Counted from the stretch's first letter, positions 11,268 through 24,256 are shown. The stretch is 47,872 bases of DNA from Ichthyophthirius multifiliis (GCF_000220395.1 NW_004086092.1:1-47872), one strand, 5' to 3'. Notes: generated by a model from the letters alone, not told the origin. A program made the numbers and translations.

Positions 11268-13071
11268 TCATGATTAAGTATCTAAATTATAAACAATATA
11301 ATTAATATAATTAAAATTTAACAACTATTATATAATTTAATTATTTTCTATTTCCATAAGCTCTTCTTAATTAAAATTATCAATTTATTTCTCAATATTT
11401 AAATAGAGTTGATTAAGTTTAAAATAAAAATTATTAAAATTTTTTATAATTTCATCAATAAGATATGTATTTTATGTTAAAACTTTATTCGTTAGAGGAT
11501 CAATAATCATAAGTTTTGATTAATTATTATTATTTCTCATTATAGGGAAAAAAGGACTTTTTAGTATTTTTTTATATGAAATAAATAATAATAAAAAAAA
11601 TACCATTTCCCTATTCCTAATGAAATTCCAGTAAACTCAGGATTAAAGTTTTATCCATAGAACTAAAGAAAATTAATTAACAAATTCGCATAATCTTCAC
11701 TAAATCCAGCATTAATATCTTTTAAAAATGCAATTATCATAATTAACAAACTATAAGAACTTATTCCTCCAGTAAAATAAGTATTTAATTTTCTAACATT
11801 TAAAAAACACTTCAAAATAATAGTCAATGGATGTAAAGAATTTAGATAAGAAAGCCATTTTGTGACAAAATCTATAGTTAAATATCCCATATGATTTATA
11901 TTATCTTAATTTTATAAACTTTGGTTAAATGCTTCAATAGTTATATCCACTTTTATGTTTGTCTCAGGAATATTAACTTAGTTTAATAAATTTAATTTTG
12001 TATAATTTTCATCTTTAGATAATTTTAAATCGCTTTTTTCATTTATTTCTTCGTAATTTATATACGGATTTGTATCCTTTTTTTTATAATTTTTATTGCT
12101 TTACATTATAAATGTTATTTTTTACTATTTTTATAATAGGAATATTAGCAGTAAAGATTTTTTCAATATTTTTAACCCATTTAAAATTTGAAAGATAGTT
12201 TGCTAAATTATTTAATATTTTAATATTTTCGGATCTTAATTCATTTTCAAATCCTATAATTCCTATATCAACATCACTATATGGCAAAGCTAATCCAGTA
12301 GCACAAGATCCATATATTCTAGCATCAGCATTATAATCTTTTTTTAATTTTTTTTAAAAAGAAATTATTTATTATATACTTTATTGATATAGAGATTTTA
12401 TTATTTATTGAATTCTTTTATATATTGTATATCTTGAAAATCTTAATTTATTAGATTCTTAGTCTATTTTTTCTACGAATTCAACAATATCTTTTTGTAA
12501 TTTATTTTAGAAGATTTTTTTGGCTATTTTTTGTTTGGATTTTTTCTTGCTTTTTTATTGATGATTTTCCCCCTTTTTTTTAGGAAAATTTTCTTGTTTA
12601 TTTAAAAATTAAAAATTTTCTTCAATTTTTTAGTTATTTATATTTTCTGGAATTATTTCTTATTTTTCTATTATTTCTTCGATTTTTTAGTTATTTTTTT
12701 CTTAGATTTTTTAGTTATTTTTTTCTTCGATTTTTTAGTTATTTTCTTCTTCGATTTTTTAGTTATTTTCTTCTTCGATCTTTTAGTTATTTTCTTCTTC
12801 GATTTTATTTTAAGAGTCTTCAATAACTAATTTTACTTATGCTTATTCTGTTATTTTTGGGGGATTATTTTTATTTCTAATTAATGAATTTAATTATTTT
12901 TACTATTAATTTTTATTTATACTATCTATTGAATTTTCCTCATTTTTAGGTAGATTTTTTAATATATTTTAATTATTTTCTTCTTATTTTTATAAACAAT
13001 TTAATACTGTATTTTATTGAGGTTTTTCAGGTGTTTGTATTATTTAACAATGATTTTCATTTTATTTTATA

Positions 13072-13117
<46 letters not shown>

Positions 13118-15577
13118 TATAATTTTTTCTTAATTATCTAAACTTTTATATATATAATCTTGTTAAGTTTGAAAATAAATATTATCGTTTGATTTTTATT
13201 ATTTAATTTATAATGATTTTAATTAAGTATTTTCTAATTATCTTTATTGATTATTTTATAAATTTTTTGGTTAATTATTCGTATAATTTTTTAATTAAGT
13301 AGTCTCTAATGATTTAGAGAAAGCTATATGAAACTCCTTAGAATTTATTGATAAATTAAGTTTTTTTTTATTACTTTTATCTTATATTTTTTCTTTTTTT
13401 TGAGTTTCTTCCTTTTCAAAAAATTTACCAGTATTATTATTAACTGAAGAAAACGTTTTTTTTTCATATTTTTTTTCATCTTTAATTTCATCTTTTTTTT
13501 CAATTTTTTTTTCAACTTTAATTTCATATTTTTTCCCGTCTTTTTTTCATCTTTTTTTTCATCTTTTTTTTCATCTTTTTTTTCATATTTTTTTTCATAT
13601 TTTTTCTCATCTTTAATTTCTTCTTTTTTTTCATTTTTAATTTCATCTTTTTTTTCTTAATTATATTTTCCATTCAGTGATTAATTTTTTTTTTTTTCAT
13701 TTTTTCCTTTTTTACACACATAAATAAAATCTGAAAAATCTTCATTATTATTTTCTTATAAAGGTTTTAAAATTACATTTTTTGTATTTTCTTCTAAAGA
13801 AGTATTTTAAATGCATTTTTTAATTATTTTTTAAGTCAAATTTTATATAAAAAATAATATTTCAGCTTGTTTTTTTGGAGAAGTTTAAGCCTTTTTCTTT
13901 TTTTTTTTTTCTTTATTATTATTTGCTTCTAACTTATATTTTCGATTAAATTTTTTGATATTTCTTCTGAATATTAATCACTTATTTTACTATAAAAAGC
14001 CTTTTCTAAAATAGTAATTATATTTCGAGTTTTTTCTAAATTTATAAAGCATATATTTTATATAAACTCTTTCTAATTTCCTTATATTTTGTAAAAATGT
14101 TGTTTTATTTCCTCTTCAGAAGGCATTTTTTGAATTTAATTATAAAAACTTTCTTCTATCTTTCTAAGCCAATCTTAATATTAATCATTTTTAGGACAAA
14201 AGTCTTCATTTTCTTTATTTTCAGAGTATTTTTTGTATATATTAATACAATAATTTATTAACTATTTTTATTAAATTAATTTAAACTTTTTTTTATATAT
14301 ATTTTTACCTTTTTATTTGATTATTTTTCTAAAGTTTTACTATAATTTTAAAGGTTTTCAATATGAGATTTTATTTCATTAATTTATTTGTTTTTTAATA
14401 TTTTTTATTCATTTTTATATTTATCTTAATAAAACCTTTAATATAATGATTATATTTATTTTTCATTTTTTCATTTTTTTATAATAATTATTATTTTACT
14501 TTTATTATATATTTTTTTCGAATTATGATATTATCCAACTTGATATTTTTTAATATGAAGTATAACTAAACCAGTTTTAGAGTAAAATTTACTAATCTGA
14601 TATAGTTTCAAATATTTATAATAAATTTTCTAATTTTTCTAATGATTCTATTGAAAATGTTAATGTATCATATATTTCTTGATCATCATAAATTCTTAAT
14701 AAATTAAATAATTGCTTATTAACAAAAAATTAAATAAATAATAAAGAATTTGCTTATTCTTTTATTTTTATTACTTATTCACTTTCTTTTTTTTAATTAT
14801 TTTCTTCATAGTCTATTGACTTTCTGCTTAAAAACTATTAATTTTGGTAGAAGAATTTCGTAGTATTTCTTTTTTTATTACATTGATAATTATATATAAT
14901 AGTAATGAGATAAAAATAAATATATTTTTATATTTATATTAAAATAAAATATAATATATATTTATTTTTATTGTTTTACCTTTTATCTTATTTATCTAGT
15001 TCATTATTATTAAGTTAAAAGTAGCAATCTCCCTGTATTTTTTATTTCCAATACATTTTAATTATTATTTAAGTAAAATTCTTATCTTTAATTGTAAAAA
15101 CATTAAATCTTTCTTCTAAATTTAAAGATTTAAGCCTATAAATATTTTTTCAAAATAAATATTTTTAATCAAAATTCAAAATAAATATTTTTTTTATAAT
15201 AAATTATTTTTTAGTAAAATACCAATTCATTATTTAAGTTTTCTGATTTTATAAATCTTTTTTATCATTATTTTCTATGCACTTTTACATTTGAAAATTA
15301 GAATTTTTATACATTTATTAAATATATTAATAATAAGAACTGACTTATGTTTAATCTTATAATTTTTAATGTCTATTCAATCCAAATTAAGTTGCATATC
15401 TATTTTTATTTTTTTTAAATAAAAAAAAAACAATTATTTATCTTTTATATTTTTTAGATTAAAAATATTTTACAATAAATTTTAATATTAGCTATTATAT
15501 GGATTTTAATATGCTGATAAATAATTAGAAATAAGATTATAATTAAAATATGGGTACTCACTAGTGTTTTAAAGCAT
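11268..15577 (-). CDS. Non-canonical poly(A) polymerase / terminal nucleotidyltransferase (Trf4/Cid1 type)
   Basis: Enzymes of this family add nucleotides to RNA 3' ends. The C-terminal half carries the catalytic signature: IYGSCATGLALPYSDVDIGI (GS followed by the DxD pair), a third acidic position in KVDITIEAF after a 49-bp intron (12077-12125), the central-domain block PLTIILKCFLN with TGGISSYSLLIM, and the PAP-associated end IIDPLTNKVL with YLIDEIIKNF. The stop is at 11268-11270. The N-terminus starts MLQNTSEYPYF at 15577. A second conserved-looking block, IMNWLKSLNLEERFNVF, was joined across introns 15400-15431, 15136-15222, 14869-14979, 14436-14499 and 14262-14308 with agreeing phases. 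Between the halves (about 12.8-14.0 kb) lies a long Glu/Lys/Asn/Gln-rich linker whose frame steps at poly(A) runs near 13.9 and 13.4 kb, so that part is unresolved. Tetrahymena Rdn1/Rdn2, partners of the RNA-dependent RNA polymerase, are family members, so an RNA-silencing role is one possibility beside RNA surveillance. Confidence 0.88.
12677..12805. repeat. 24-bp tandem repeat coding for EENNQKIE units
   Basis: About five copies of a 24-bp unit. On the minus strand each encodes the octapeptide EENNQKIE (with E/K and E/Q variants) in the linker of the nucleotidyltransferase. The glutamine is encoded by TAA in each copy. Confidence 0.85.
13073..13117. repeat. (TAT)n/(ATA)n trinucleotide microsatellite in coding sequence
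   Basis: About 15 perfect copies. On the minus strand they probably read as a poly-Asn run (AAT codons) in the linker of the nucleotidyltransferase gene. Frame assignment here is less certain than in the flanking blocks. Confidence 0.8.
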
Positions 15578-18500
15578 TTAAATTATTTAATTATTTATTT
15601 TATTATTTTTATTAATAGTTTTTTTTTTTTTTTTTATTAATAAAAAATATATGTTTGAATGATTTGCTTTATATTTTTTTATAAGATTTTTTTATTTTAA
15701 AAATAATATGTAAAATACATTATTACGATTATTAATATTTTATTATATAAATAAAGAAATAAAAATAAATAAAAAATATATAAATATCATAGGCGAATAA
15801 AAATTAATTTTAAATAGTTATATTTTATATATAATATTATAATGTTATATAATGTAGTAAAATAAAAATATTTATTTTATATTATTTTAATAATATTTTT
15901 TATTTTTTATATATGTTTTTGAAATGCATTTATTCAATTTTTTTGTTTTTTTAAATAATTTAAAATAAATAAATTTTCGTGTTTTTATATAAATAAAAAT
16001 TAAAAATAATTATTTATTTTTTATTTTAATTATTAATTCAAAAATATTAATTTTTAAAATAAAAATACAAATTGATTAATTAAATGAATAATATTTTTTA
16101 TTCACTTTCATTATATTAATATTTTATATTTAAAATAATGAAAAAATATTTAAACTTTCATAATTAATATTTTATTTTTAAAAAAAATTAATTATTTAAA
16201 ATTCTATTTTTAATTTAAAATTATTTTTATTTGCATAAATTAATATAAATAATTTTTTTATAAAACTTTTTTAAAAAAATAAAAAAATATATTGATTTAA
16301 AACAAAATTAATAAATAATTAAATATGAAATATAATACTTAAGAAGATACACAATTGACAATCTACTTTGATAAAATTATTAAATTATTAAGTAATTTGT
16401 TTAAAAATTAATACAATAAACTAAACTATTATTAAAAGTAAATTATATTTAAAATATATTAATAAAATTATAATTATTTAATTTTTACTATATTTATTAT
16501 TTTATATATTATTATAATATAAATATTATATATTCATTTAAAAAATAAAAAAAATTAATAGTTTTTTTAAATCCTATCTTTTTATGTTTATTTAAAATAC
16601 TATTATATATATATACATATAATTATGTATAAATAATTAATTAAATTTTTAAGCAATAATCATAAGGAATTTAAGTAAATTCAATGTAATTGTTAAAATT
16701 AAATTTTAATAAAAATGTTTATTTAATAAAAATTAAAAATAATATATATAACTATTAACAATTTTACATAAAAAAATGAATTGCAAAAACTTAATCTACT
16801 TAATTTGGATAAATACAATCAAAATTATAATTAAATAATAATAAAAAATATTTTCTGTTTAAAAATAATAAATAATTTAATTTAATTAATATCTATTATT
16901 TACAATAAGCAGCATCTAGCAAATGTATTTTATATATTTTATTTAGTTCTTTATAATTATTAAATTTAAAAATATAATTAATCTACATAAGTAGAAATAA
17001 AAAGAAAATATATATGGGTACTTGTAAATTAGAATATTGGAATAAATTTTAGTATTAAATACAAAATTTAACTTTAACGTTTAAAATGTTTTTTTTAAAT
17101 ATAAATAAAAAATATATGATATAAAAAGGAACTTTTTATTAAAGAATTTTTCAAAAATTAAATTTTTTAATTTATATGAATTTACGCAGATAATTGTGAT
17201 AATAACAAAAAAAAAAGGTTTTTCTAATAAATACATATATAATTATTAAAAATAAAATGGAATTTTCAATATTAAATATACTAAATAATAATTTTTAAAA
17301 AAATATATTAAATAATAATTTTAAAAAAAATAATCATTTTATTAATACGAAAAGTTTATATTTCAATTAAAATAAAATATAAAGTTTAAAAAATCTACCT
17401 TTTAACAAAGAAATATATATTAAAAAATAACTATTATAATTCTAATAAATTCGAGAAAATACTATTTATTTTAATTACTTAAGGAATTTTTGATAAAAAT
17501 TAAAATATGAATAAGAGAAAACTTATGTGATAACATAATTTAGAAGTAATTAAAAATATAAAATTTATAATAGATTATTCTAAAAAATATTTGCTTTATC
17601 ACTTTATTTATGAATAAAGTTTATATCATGAATTTTTTGATTATTTAAGAAATATAATAAATTAATAAACTTGAAAGTAATTATTATTACTAGAAAAAAA
17701 TAGTGCAAAAGTAAGTTATTTTTGAAAATAAATTTAATTAAAGTATATATATATATAAAATTAAATCAACATTTTTAGTAAATTTTTTTCTTTATTTCAA
17801 ATTTATTAATACTTAAAATTTATATTAGCTGATGAAATTAGTATTTATATGGGATAGTATTGGATATTTATATTATTTTAGATAAAATAAAAGAAAATGG
17901 AAAAAATAAAATAATTGATTTTAATTAAAAAGTAAATAATTTAATTAATTTTACATAAAAGCATATTACTTCTATTTTTAAATAATACATATATAAATCT
18001 AAAATAAATGTTGTTTTGAAAAAAAAAAAATATATTTTTAAAGAAAAATAATGAAAAATAAGAAATTCTAATTATATTTAAAATAAATAATAAAATTTTA
18101 TTCATTTGAAAATAAATAGATATATTTTTTCTAATAAAAAAATATTGAAAGATTATTTTTATATAAGATTTTTTTATTTTAATTTATTTAATATATTTTA
18201 TTTTAATAAATATTTATAATAACAAATAAAATTATGCAATATATATTGTATAAAAATATATCAAAGATATTTAAAATATATAAATTTAATTAATAAATTA
18301 TATAAATATGATAGTAATTTTAAATATATAAAAAATCATAAAAAATAATATTTAGATGTTAGTAAAAAAAATAAGAAAATTTAATATAAATAAATATAAA
18401 AAATTTTGAATAATTTTAGAAAAAAAAAATATTTGTATTATATATTTTTTTTATTTTATATCATAATTTAAACCTTAATTTATTTTTATATTTATTTATT

Positions 18501-19839
18501 AATTTTTATTTTTTTTAATTAAATAATTAAAATTTTATTTTAAAATAAATAAATATTAAAAATTTATTTATATATAAATATAATTATTTAATTATATATT
18601 TAATGGTTTGAATGAAAATAAAATAATAATTATAATAAAATATAAAAATAAAATTATAAATAAAAAATAATAAAATATTAATAAAAATTGGAAAAAAATA
18701 ATAAAAATAAAAAAATTATAATTTAAATAATTAATTACCATTTTAATTTATAATATTTTTTTTATTAATATCTTATCTTATTTTATATTAATATTATTAT
18801 AATGTAAATTTAATTTATATTTTAATTTTAAATATATAATTTTATATATTATATAATTAATTTAAATATATTTTTTTATATTTAGTCTTTTTATTTTTTA
18901 AATTTAATAAAAATTTAAATTTATTTAAACATTTATAATATATTTAAAGATTTTATAATATTTAATATAAAATTATGAAAGAAAAAAAAATTTTAAATAT
19001 TTAATAATTTTATATATTAAAAAATTATAAAATATAATTTATTTATTTTTATTTATTATTAATTAATTTTTTAATATTATATATTATATATATTTTTATT
19101 ATATATTATTTAAATTTATATTTATATATATATATATTCTTATATATATATATACATATTTTTTTATAAAATATTTATTATAAATAATATATCAAATATT
19201 TTTTAATAATTAATATTATATTTTTTTTTATATAAAAGTAAATACTTTTTTTTTTAATTTATTAAATAAATTTATCCTTTTAAATATTTTTATTTAAATA
19301 TAATAATTTTGATAAATTTATCTTTTTCCATATGATAATCATATTTTTTTTAGAAAATATCTACTTAAATTTTATCTTTATAAATAATAATGTCTATTTT
19401 TTTTTTATTTTATTTTATTAAACTTATACTTTATTTTTTTAATAATATTATATAACATTAATTTTGATAATAATATTAAATTTAGTTTATAAATAAATTT
19501 GAAAATTTTTATATATGGAAGCTAATTATAATTTGAACAATTTAAGTTATATAATAAATATCAATACTTAAAATTAAAAAATATACTAGTTTAACAATTT
19601 TAAAATTTTATGTAATTTAAAGTTAATACAAAAAATATTAATTTATTTATTTTTAAAATTATATTTTAGAGAATCTTACCTAAAATATAAAAATTTAAAT
19701 TAATTTTTAAATGACAAATATCAATAATAAATAATAAAAAAAAATGAATTTGATATTTTTATTTTTATTTATATATTTTTCATTATATATACGTAAAAAA
19801 CACTTTAATATTATTTTTTAAAATTATTTTATATTTCAT
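15578..19839. other. 4.3-kb gene desert
   Basis: No coding region, RNA gene or transposon signature is recognised on either strand. The part from about 18.4 to 19.7 kb is nearly pure A/T. A few less AT-rich patches (near 17.0-17.1 kb) show no consistent frame. It could be a large intergenic region or, if this is germline DNA, internally eliminated sequence. Neither can be shown here. Confidence 0.45.
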
Positions 19840-22087
19840 TCATTTAGTTATAATAATTTCTTCGAAAATTTAATCTTTTTCTATATCTTAATTCCCACTT
19901 TATTAAAAATAAATATTAGTTTTTTACAAAAAATCATTTTCTTTAAACATTGCTCCCTATTCTTAAAAAAAAACATCTTTTTATTCATTTTCATAACAAT
20001 CATTTTTTTCCTAATATTAATAATTATTTAAAGGAATTCTTTAAAAATAATCATCATAAACTTAGTTTTCTAAATTTTCCTAAAAAAGTAATAAAGGAGG
20101 AAACAATTTTTTCTATAAAACTAAATCCCATTAAATATCTTAAAAAAAACTATGATTTTATATTTCTTAAAAAGAAGGTCTTTCAAAAGGATTTTTCGAT
20201 AAAATTTTTCTTAATAAATCTTTTGCATTTTCACTAATCCAAATAGGCAAATCAACTTCCCTTTATTTTATATTTTCATAAAGTACTTCAATATTATTAT
20301 CAAAAAAAGGGGGAAAACCACAGAACATTTCATAAACTATGCAACCAAATGCGTAGATATCCGAAAAAAAAGACATTCCTTTTCCAAGAACTACTTCAGG
20401 TGCTAAATAAGCAGGAGATCCACAAAAAGAGTTCATAAACATATTTTTATTAACGTTTTTTTGCGCTAAATTAAAATCAATTAGTTTAATATGCCCATCA
20501 TTACCTATCAAAATATTAGAAGGTTTAAAATCTTTGATTAAAATGCCATTTTAATGAAGAAAAATCAAGGCTAAAAGCATTTCAGAAGCAAAAAAAAGTA
20601 CTTATTTTTCACAAAAAGGTGCTTTATTTTAAATATGAAATTCCAAAGTTTTTCTAGGCGAAAATTCGAGTACCAAAAATGCATTTTTTTACGAAAAAAA
20701 ATAATTATTCATTTAAATAATAAATGGGAAATTACTAATTTTTTTTAAAACTTCAATTTCATTTTTTCCTTATTCTTTTTACTAAAGGATTTTCAAAGCA
20801 AATTTTTTTTGTGTTTTTTTTTCTTTTACTAAAAAAACAGTTGAAAAAGAGCCTTTTCCAAGTTCTTTTTCGATTTTGAATTTTTCCTGGAAATTGTATT
20901 CTTGCTCTTTCTAAGAAATAAAAAGGTAATATTTTATAAAAAAAACACATTTTTTAGCTTTCTAATAAGACGAAAAAGCTAATAAAATATAGTCTTTTTT
21001 ATGAATTATTTTTACAAAAAATAAAGGGTTTTAATGAAAAAAAAAGAACTTTTTTTATAAAATTATATATTTTAGATATTTTCAATGTCTATTTTTTATA
21101 AAACAACACCTTTTTTATATATTGAAAGTCCTTAACGGCTTATTAAAATATATATTTTAGAAAAAAAACATGGGAAATGTAAAAAAGGTATTAAAAAACA
21201 ACTTTATTGAGTATTTTTTTACAAAAAAAGATGCTCAATTTTGTGCTTTAATTCCATATCAGACATTTCTAAAGGACTTAAATTATAAAAAGGATCCTTT
21301 TTTTAAAAGTCTATAGGCTTTTATTTTATTATATATTCCAAAAAGGACAGCTTTTTTCTCACAACTAACATATGAAGTGCCGAAAGAAGTTTTTTTGTGC
21401 AAAAATAAATATTGGTTTTAGCATTTTTAGTTAATATTTTGAATGATTTGATATCTTTTTGACTTATAGATAAGGTTAGAGGAGTCCATTCAGTGTTTTT
21501 GGATTTTTTATTTGGGTTTGCTCCTGACTTTAAAAGAATTTTAGTTATTTGATATGTTTTTAAATATACTGAATAGTGTATCAAATTCCAACCATTTTTA
21601 TCTTTTTTATTTAATAGATTAATATTTGAATTTAAAAGAATTTAGAATTCTTAATATGAATTTTTTTATATTTTTTAAATAAGATTTTTTAAAATTTTTT
21701 GATTTTTCGATATTATTTGAAGTATTTTAAAGAATTTTTTTTCAAAGCTCTTAATAGATATTTTATTTTAATTTTTTTTTTAATTTTTTACCTTTTATAT
21801 AGATTCGTCATTTAAATTTAATATAATCAATGGCTTTAATTAATAAAATTTTAAAGTAAAGCCTTCTACTAATTATATCTTTTTTTTTATGTATATTTTA
21901 TAGATATATATTTCTTTTTTACAGCTTCTTTTTTTTTTTTGATTGTTAAATGTTAGTTTTAAGGAATAATTTAAAATCTATTAAATATAATTTCTTTTAA
22001 ATTTGATATATCTTTGTTTTCATCAAAATCTAATAAATGTAATTATTATTTTTGACCAAATTTTGTTTATCTTATTATTATTTTCAT
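19840..22087 (-). CDS. Multidomain protein kinase: ubiquitin-like, ankyrin repeats, PH-like, kinase
   Basis: Read on the minus strand. The start MKIIIRQTKFGQ at 22087 begins a ubiquitin-like fold (LHLLDFDENKDISNLKEIIF, then IPQNQHLTI). After introns near 21869-21922 and 21750-21791 come ankyrin repeats (NGWNLIHYSV, TKILLKSGANPN, EWTPLTLSI, SALHMLVV). A PH-like segment (CCFIKNRH ... KYLKYIIL, ending DYILLAFSSYQKAKK) leads into the kinase: GKGSFSTVF, FALKIL, KDFKPSNILIG, LIDFNLAQ, SPAYLAPEVV, SDIYAFGCIVYE. The stop is at 19840-19842. It looks closest to AGC kinases. Oddities: HRD is replaced by I-K-D, DFG by DFN, and a TGA at 21082-21084 interrupts the PH-like part where Trp would fit. The 12-A run at 21929-21940 also breaks the frame. 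It may be a divergent kinase, a pseudokinase or a decaying gene. Confidence 0.75.
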
Positions 22088-23205
22088 TAATGATTTTTTT
22101 TTTATATATATAGTTTCTTATTTATTTATTTTTTTTAAAAAAATATAAATTTTTTTTTGTTATTCTTTGCTTTTTTAAAATTTTTTTTATTTTTATTTTC
22201 CTATCATTAATAGATAACTTGGTAATATTTATTTTTTATTTTATAATTTAGTGATTCTTTACTTTTCAATATTTATTTTCTAAAATAAAATAAATTATTA
22301 AAAATTTCTATTTTAAATTAGATCTTTAATATTCTAAATAAATTACTTCTATATTTCTTTTTAATTTAAACAATTTTTTTAATTTAAATTTAATCAAGAA
22401 TCTTTATATTTAAATATATCCAGTTTTAACAGTTTTAGATTATATATGAATATTTGTTTATATTATAATAATTAAAAGTATTAATTAAATAGTCTATAAT
22501 AAATGTTCTAATTATAAAATTTTTAAATAAATAGTTTAATAATTATAATCAACAATAAGAATGTTCTGAATTGACTAAATTTTAAATTGAAAGAAACTTT
22601 AAGTAAATAGATTCAAATTAACAGCGAAATATAATTAATTATGTTTAATTATATGATATTTACGTTATTTTCTACTTTGGTATATTAAGCAAGATTTGGC
22701 GTATACTTTTAAGTTACATGTATTATAGATATATAGATTTACTTTTAAATATACATTAAAGCTCTATATAAGAATTATTCGAGGAGATACAAATAACTCT
22801 AGAAATTCTATATAAGTAATTTCATATTAATTTAACAAAAATAAAGAACCTTTGTTTAAATAAAAAATACAGTACAGTGTTTAAAAGGTATATACATTTT
22901 TAATTAAAAAAATAATAATTAGAAATTACATATTCAAAATTTAAATTTAAAACCTAACAAGTTATAGAAATTTTTAGTGAATATATTTTAACTATATATT
23001 TATTTTTAACTTTTATTAATAGTTTTTTATTTTGAAATTAAAAAATAAAATTATTCGAAAAATCTAAACCATTTGTTATTAAGGTATAAAAATATATTCG
23101 TTTTTTTATAAAAAAATACTAATTACTTTTGAAAATATGTTTTTAAATAGATGTATCGTATTTCTAAAAGTAATTAAAAAAATATAAAAATAAAATATAT
23201 AAAAT
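22088..23205. other. AT-rich intergenic region
   Basis: No gene is recognised. A patch of slightly higher complexity at about 22.65-22.88 kb has no tRNA-like or snRNA-like signature that I can identify. Confidence 0.45.
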
Positions 23206-23301
23206 ATGGAAACAGTTATAGATTTTATTGAGGGCTTTGTCATTCTGTTTGTGATATTTTATTATACTTAACTTAAAATCAAGTAAATCATAAAGGCAAA
23301 A
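23206..23301 (+). CDS. Possible small membrane protein or first exon
   Basis: An ATG-led reading METVIDFIEGFVILFVIFYY, then TQLKIKQIIKAKK, gives one hydrophobic segment followed by a basic tail, as in a tiny single-pass membrane protein. Beyond this the frame runs into poly(A) without a convincing stop. A GTAAATC donor at about 23283 might end an exon. Weakly supported. Confidence 0.25.
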
Positions 23302-23616
23302 AAATAAAAAAAAATTAAATAAAAAAAAAAATTAATATGTAAAATAAAAAAAGTAAAATTATTAATTATAAAAAAATAAAAAAAAAAAAAAAATTATAAT
23401 GAATAATATTATATTTTTTAAAAATATTAATAAAAATATATATTATTATTTTTACAAATTTAAATAATTATTATTTTGATAAGAAAAAATATATATTTGA
23501 TAATTATATTGAGCAATATTCATAAATATATTTAAATTATAAATTTCTATCAATAATAATAAAAAAATAATATTTAAAATAAATGGATAAAATAGATTAG
23601 TTATTATAAAATTTAA

Positions 23617-23851
23617 ATGAATAAGAATAAATAAGTATTTTTATTATAATTGTATAAAAACATAGTATTTATAAAAAGAAGAATTAAAGAATTTTATAAT
23701 AAAACAAAGGTTAAAAAGCAAACATCTAGAAAATTAATTATTAGAAAAAAATTAAGAAATAGAAAATCTAAAATAAGAAATTCAATTATATAAAGAAGAC
23801 ATAGACATAAGGGACTAAGAAATATAATTTTTGATGAAAAGTAATAATAAT

Positions 23852-23899
<48 letters not shown>

Positions 23900-24256
23900 A
23901 ATAATATTTAAACCAAAATAAACTAAGATATTAAAATTTTATTTATAGAACATGATTCTTCTATTGTTCCATAAATTTTAAATGCTCCTTAGATTTTAAT
24001 AGAATATTTAAGAAAAGAAGGTGTAGAAATTTTAAATGATAATTAAAATAATAATTAATATATTTTATATACTAAGGAATATTCTTCAATAGAATAAAAT
24101 TAAAATGATAATGGACTAGGCTTTCATCTTGGATATTCAATAAAATTACTTTTTGAAAAATTCAATTATTTAAAATAATATTTAGATCAAGATAATATTA
24201 TTTAATTTAAGGATTTTTTTGATTAAGAAACATTAAAAGTTTTAATTTTAATTTGA
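23617..24256 (+). CDS. Coiled-coil protein with poly-Asn tract
   Basis: Not recognised. Two exons: 23617-23634 (MNKNKQ) and 23666-24256, joined across a 31-bp GTATTT..CATAG intron with agreeing phase: 203 codons. The N-terminal 80 residues form a strong coiled coil (NQLLEKNQEIENLKQEIQLY). A run of Asn codons follows (23842-23895). The last 90 residues have globular composition (LFIEHDSSIVPQILNAPQIL, IEYLRKEGVEIL, LGFHLGYSIKLLFEKF). Its stop faces the eIF3d stop, with 83 bp between. Confidence 0.7.
23842..23895. repeat. (AAT)n microsatellite coding for poly-Asn
   Basis: Near-perfect AAT repeats, in the Asn frame of the coiled-coil gene. Shifted by one base they would be TAA = Gln. Confidence 0.85.

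Noticed and set aside
16300-17900. Hidden gene in the desert
   Set aside because: Open frames exist only because TGA is rare in such sequence. Translations are Lys/Asn/Ile/Phe-only and show no splice-consistent structure.
20759-20950. Minus-strand 63-codon basic open frame
   Set aside because: An out-of-frame reading of the kinase N-lobe. The correct frame gives the GKGSFSTVF glycine loop.
21082-21084. Selenocysteine at the kinase TGA
   Set aside because: It lies in a PH-like segment with no redox context and no SECIS after the gene's stop.
22650-22880. tRNA or snRNA gene in the less AT-rich patch
   Set aside because: No A/B boxes, cloverleaf stems, Sm site or poly-T terminator arrangement could be found by eye.
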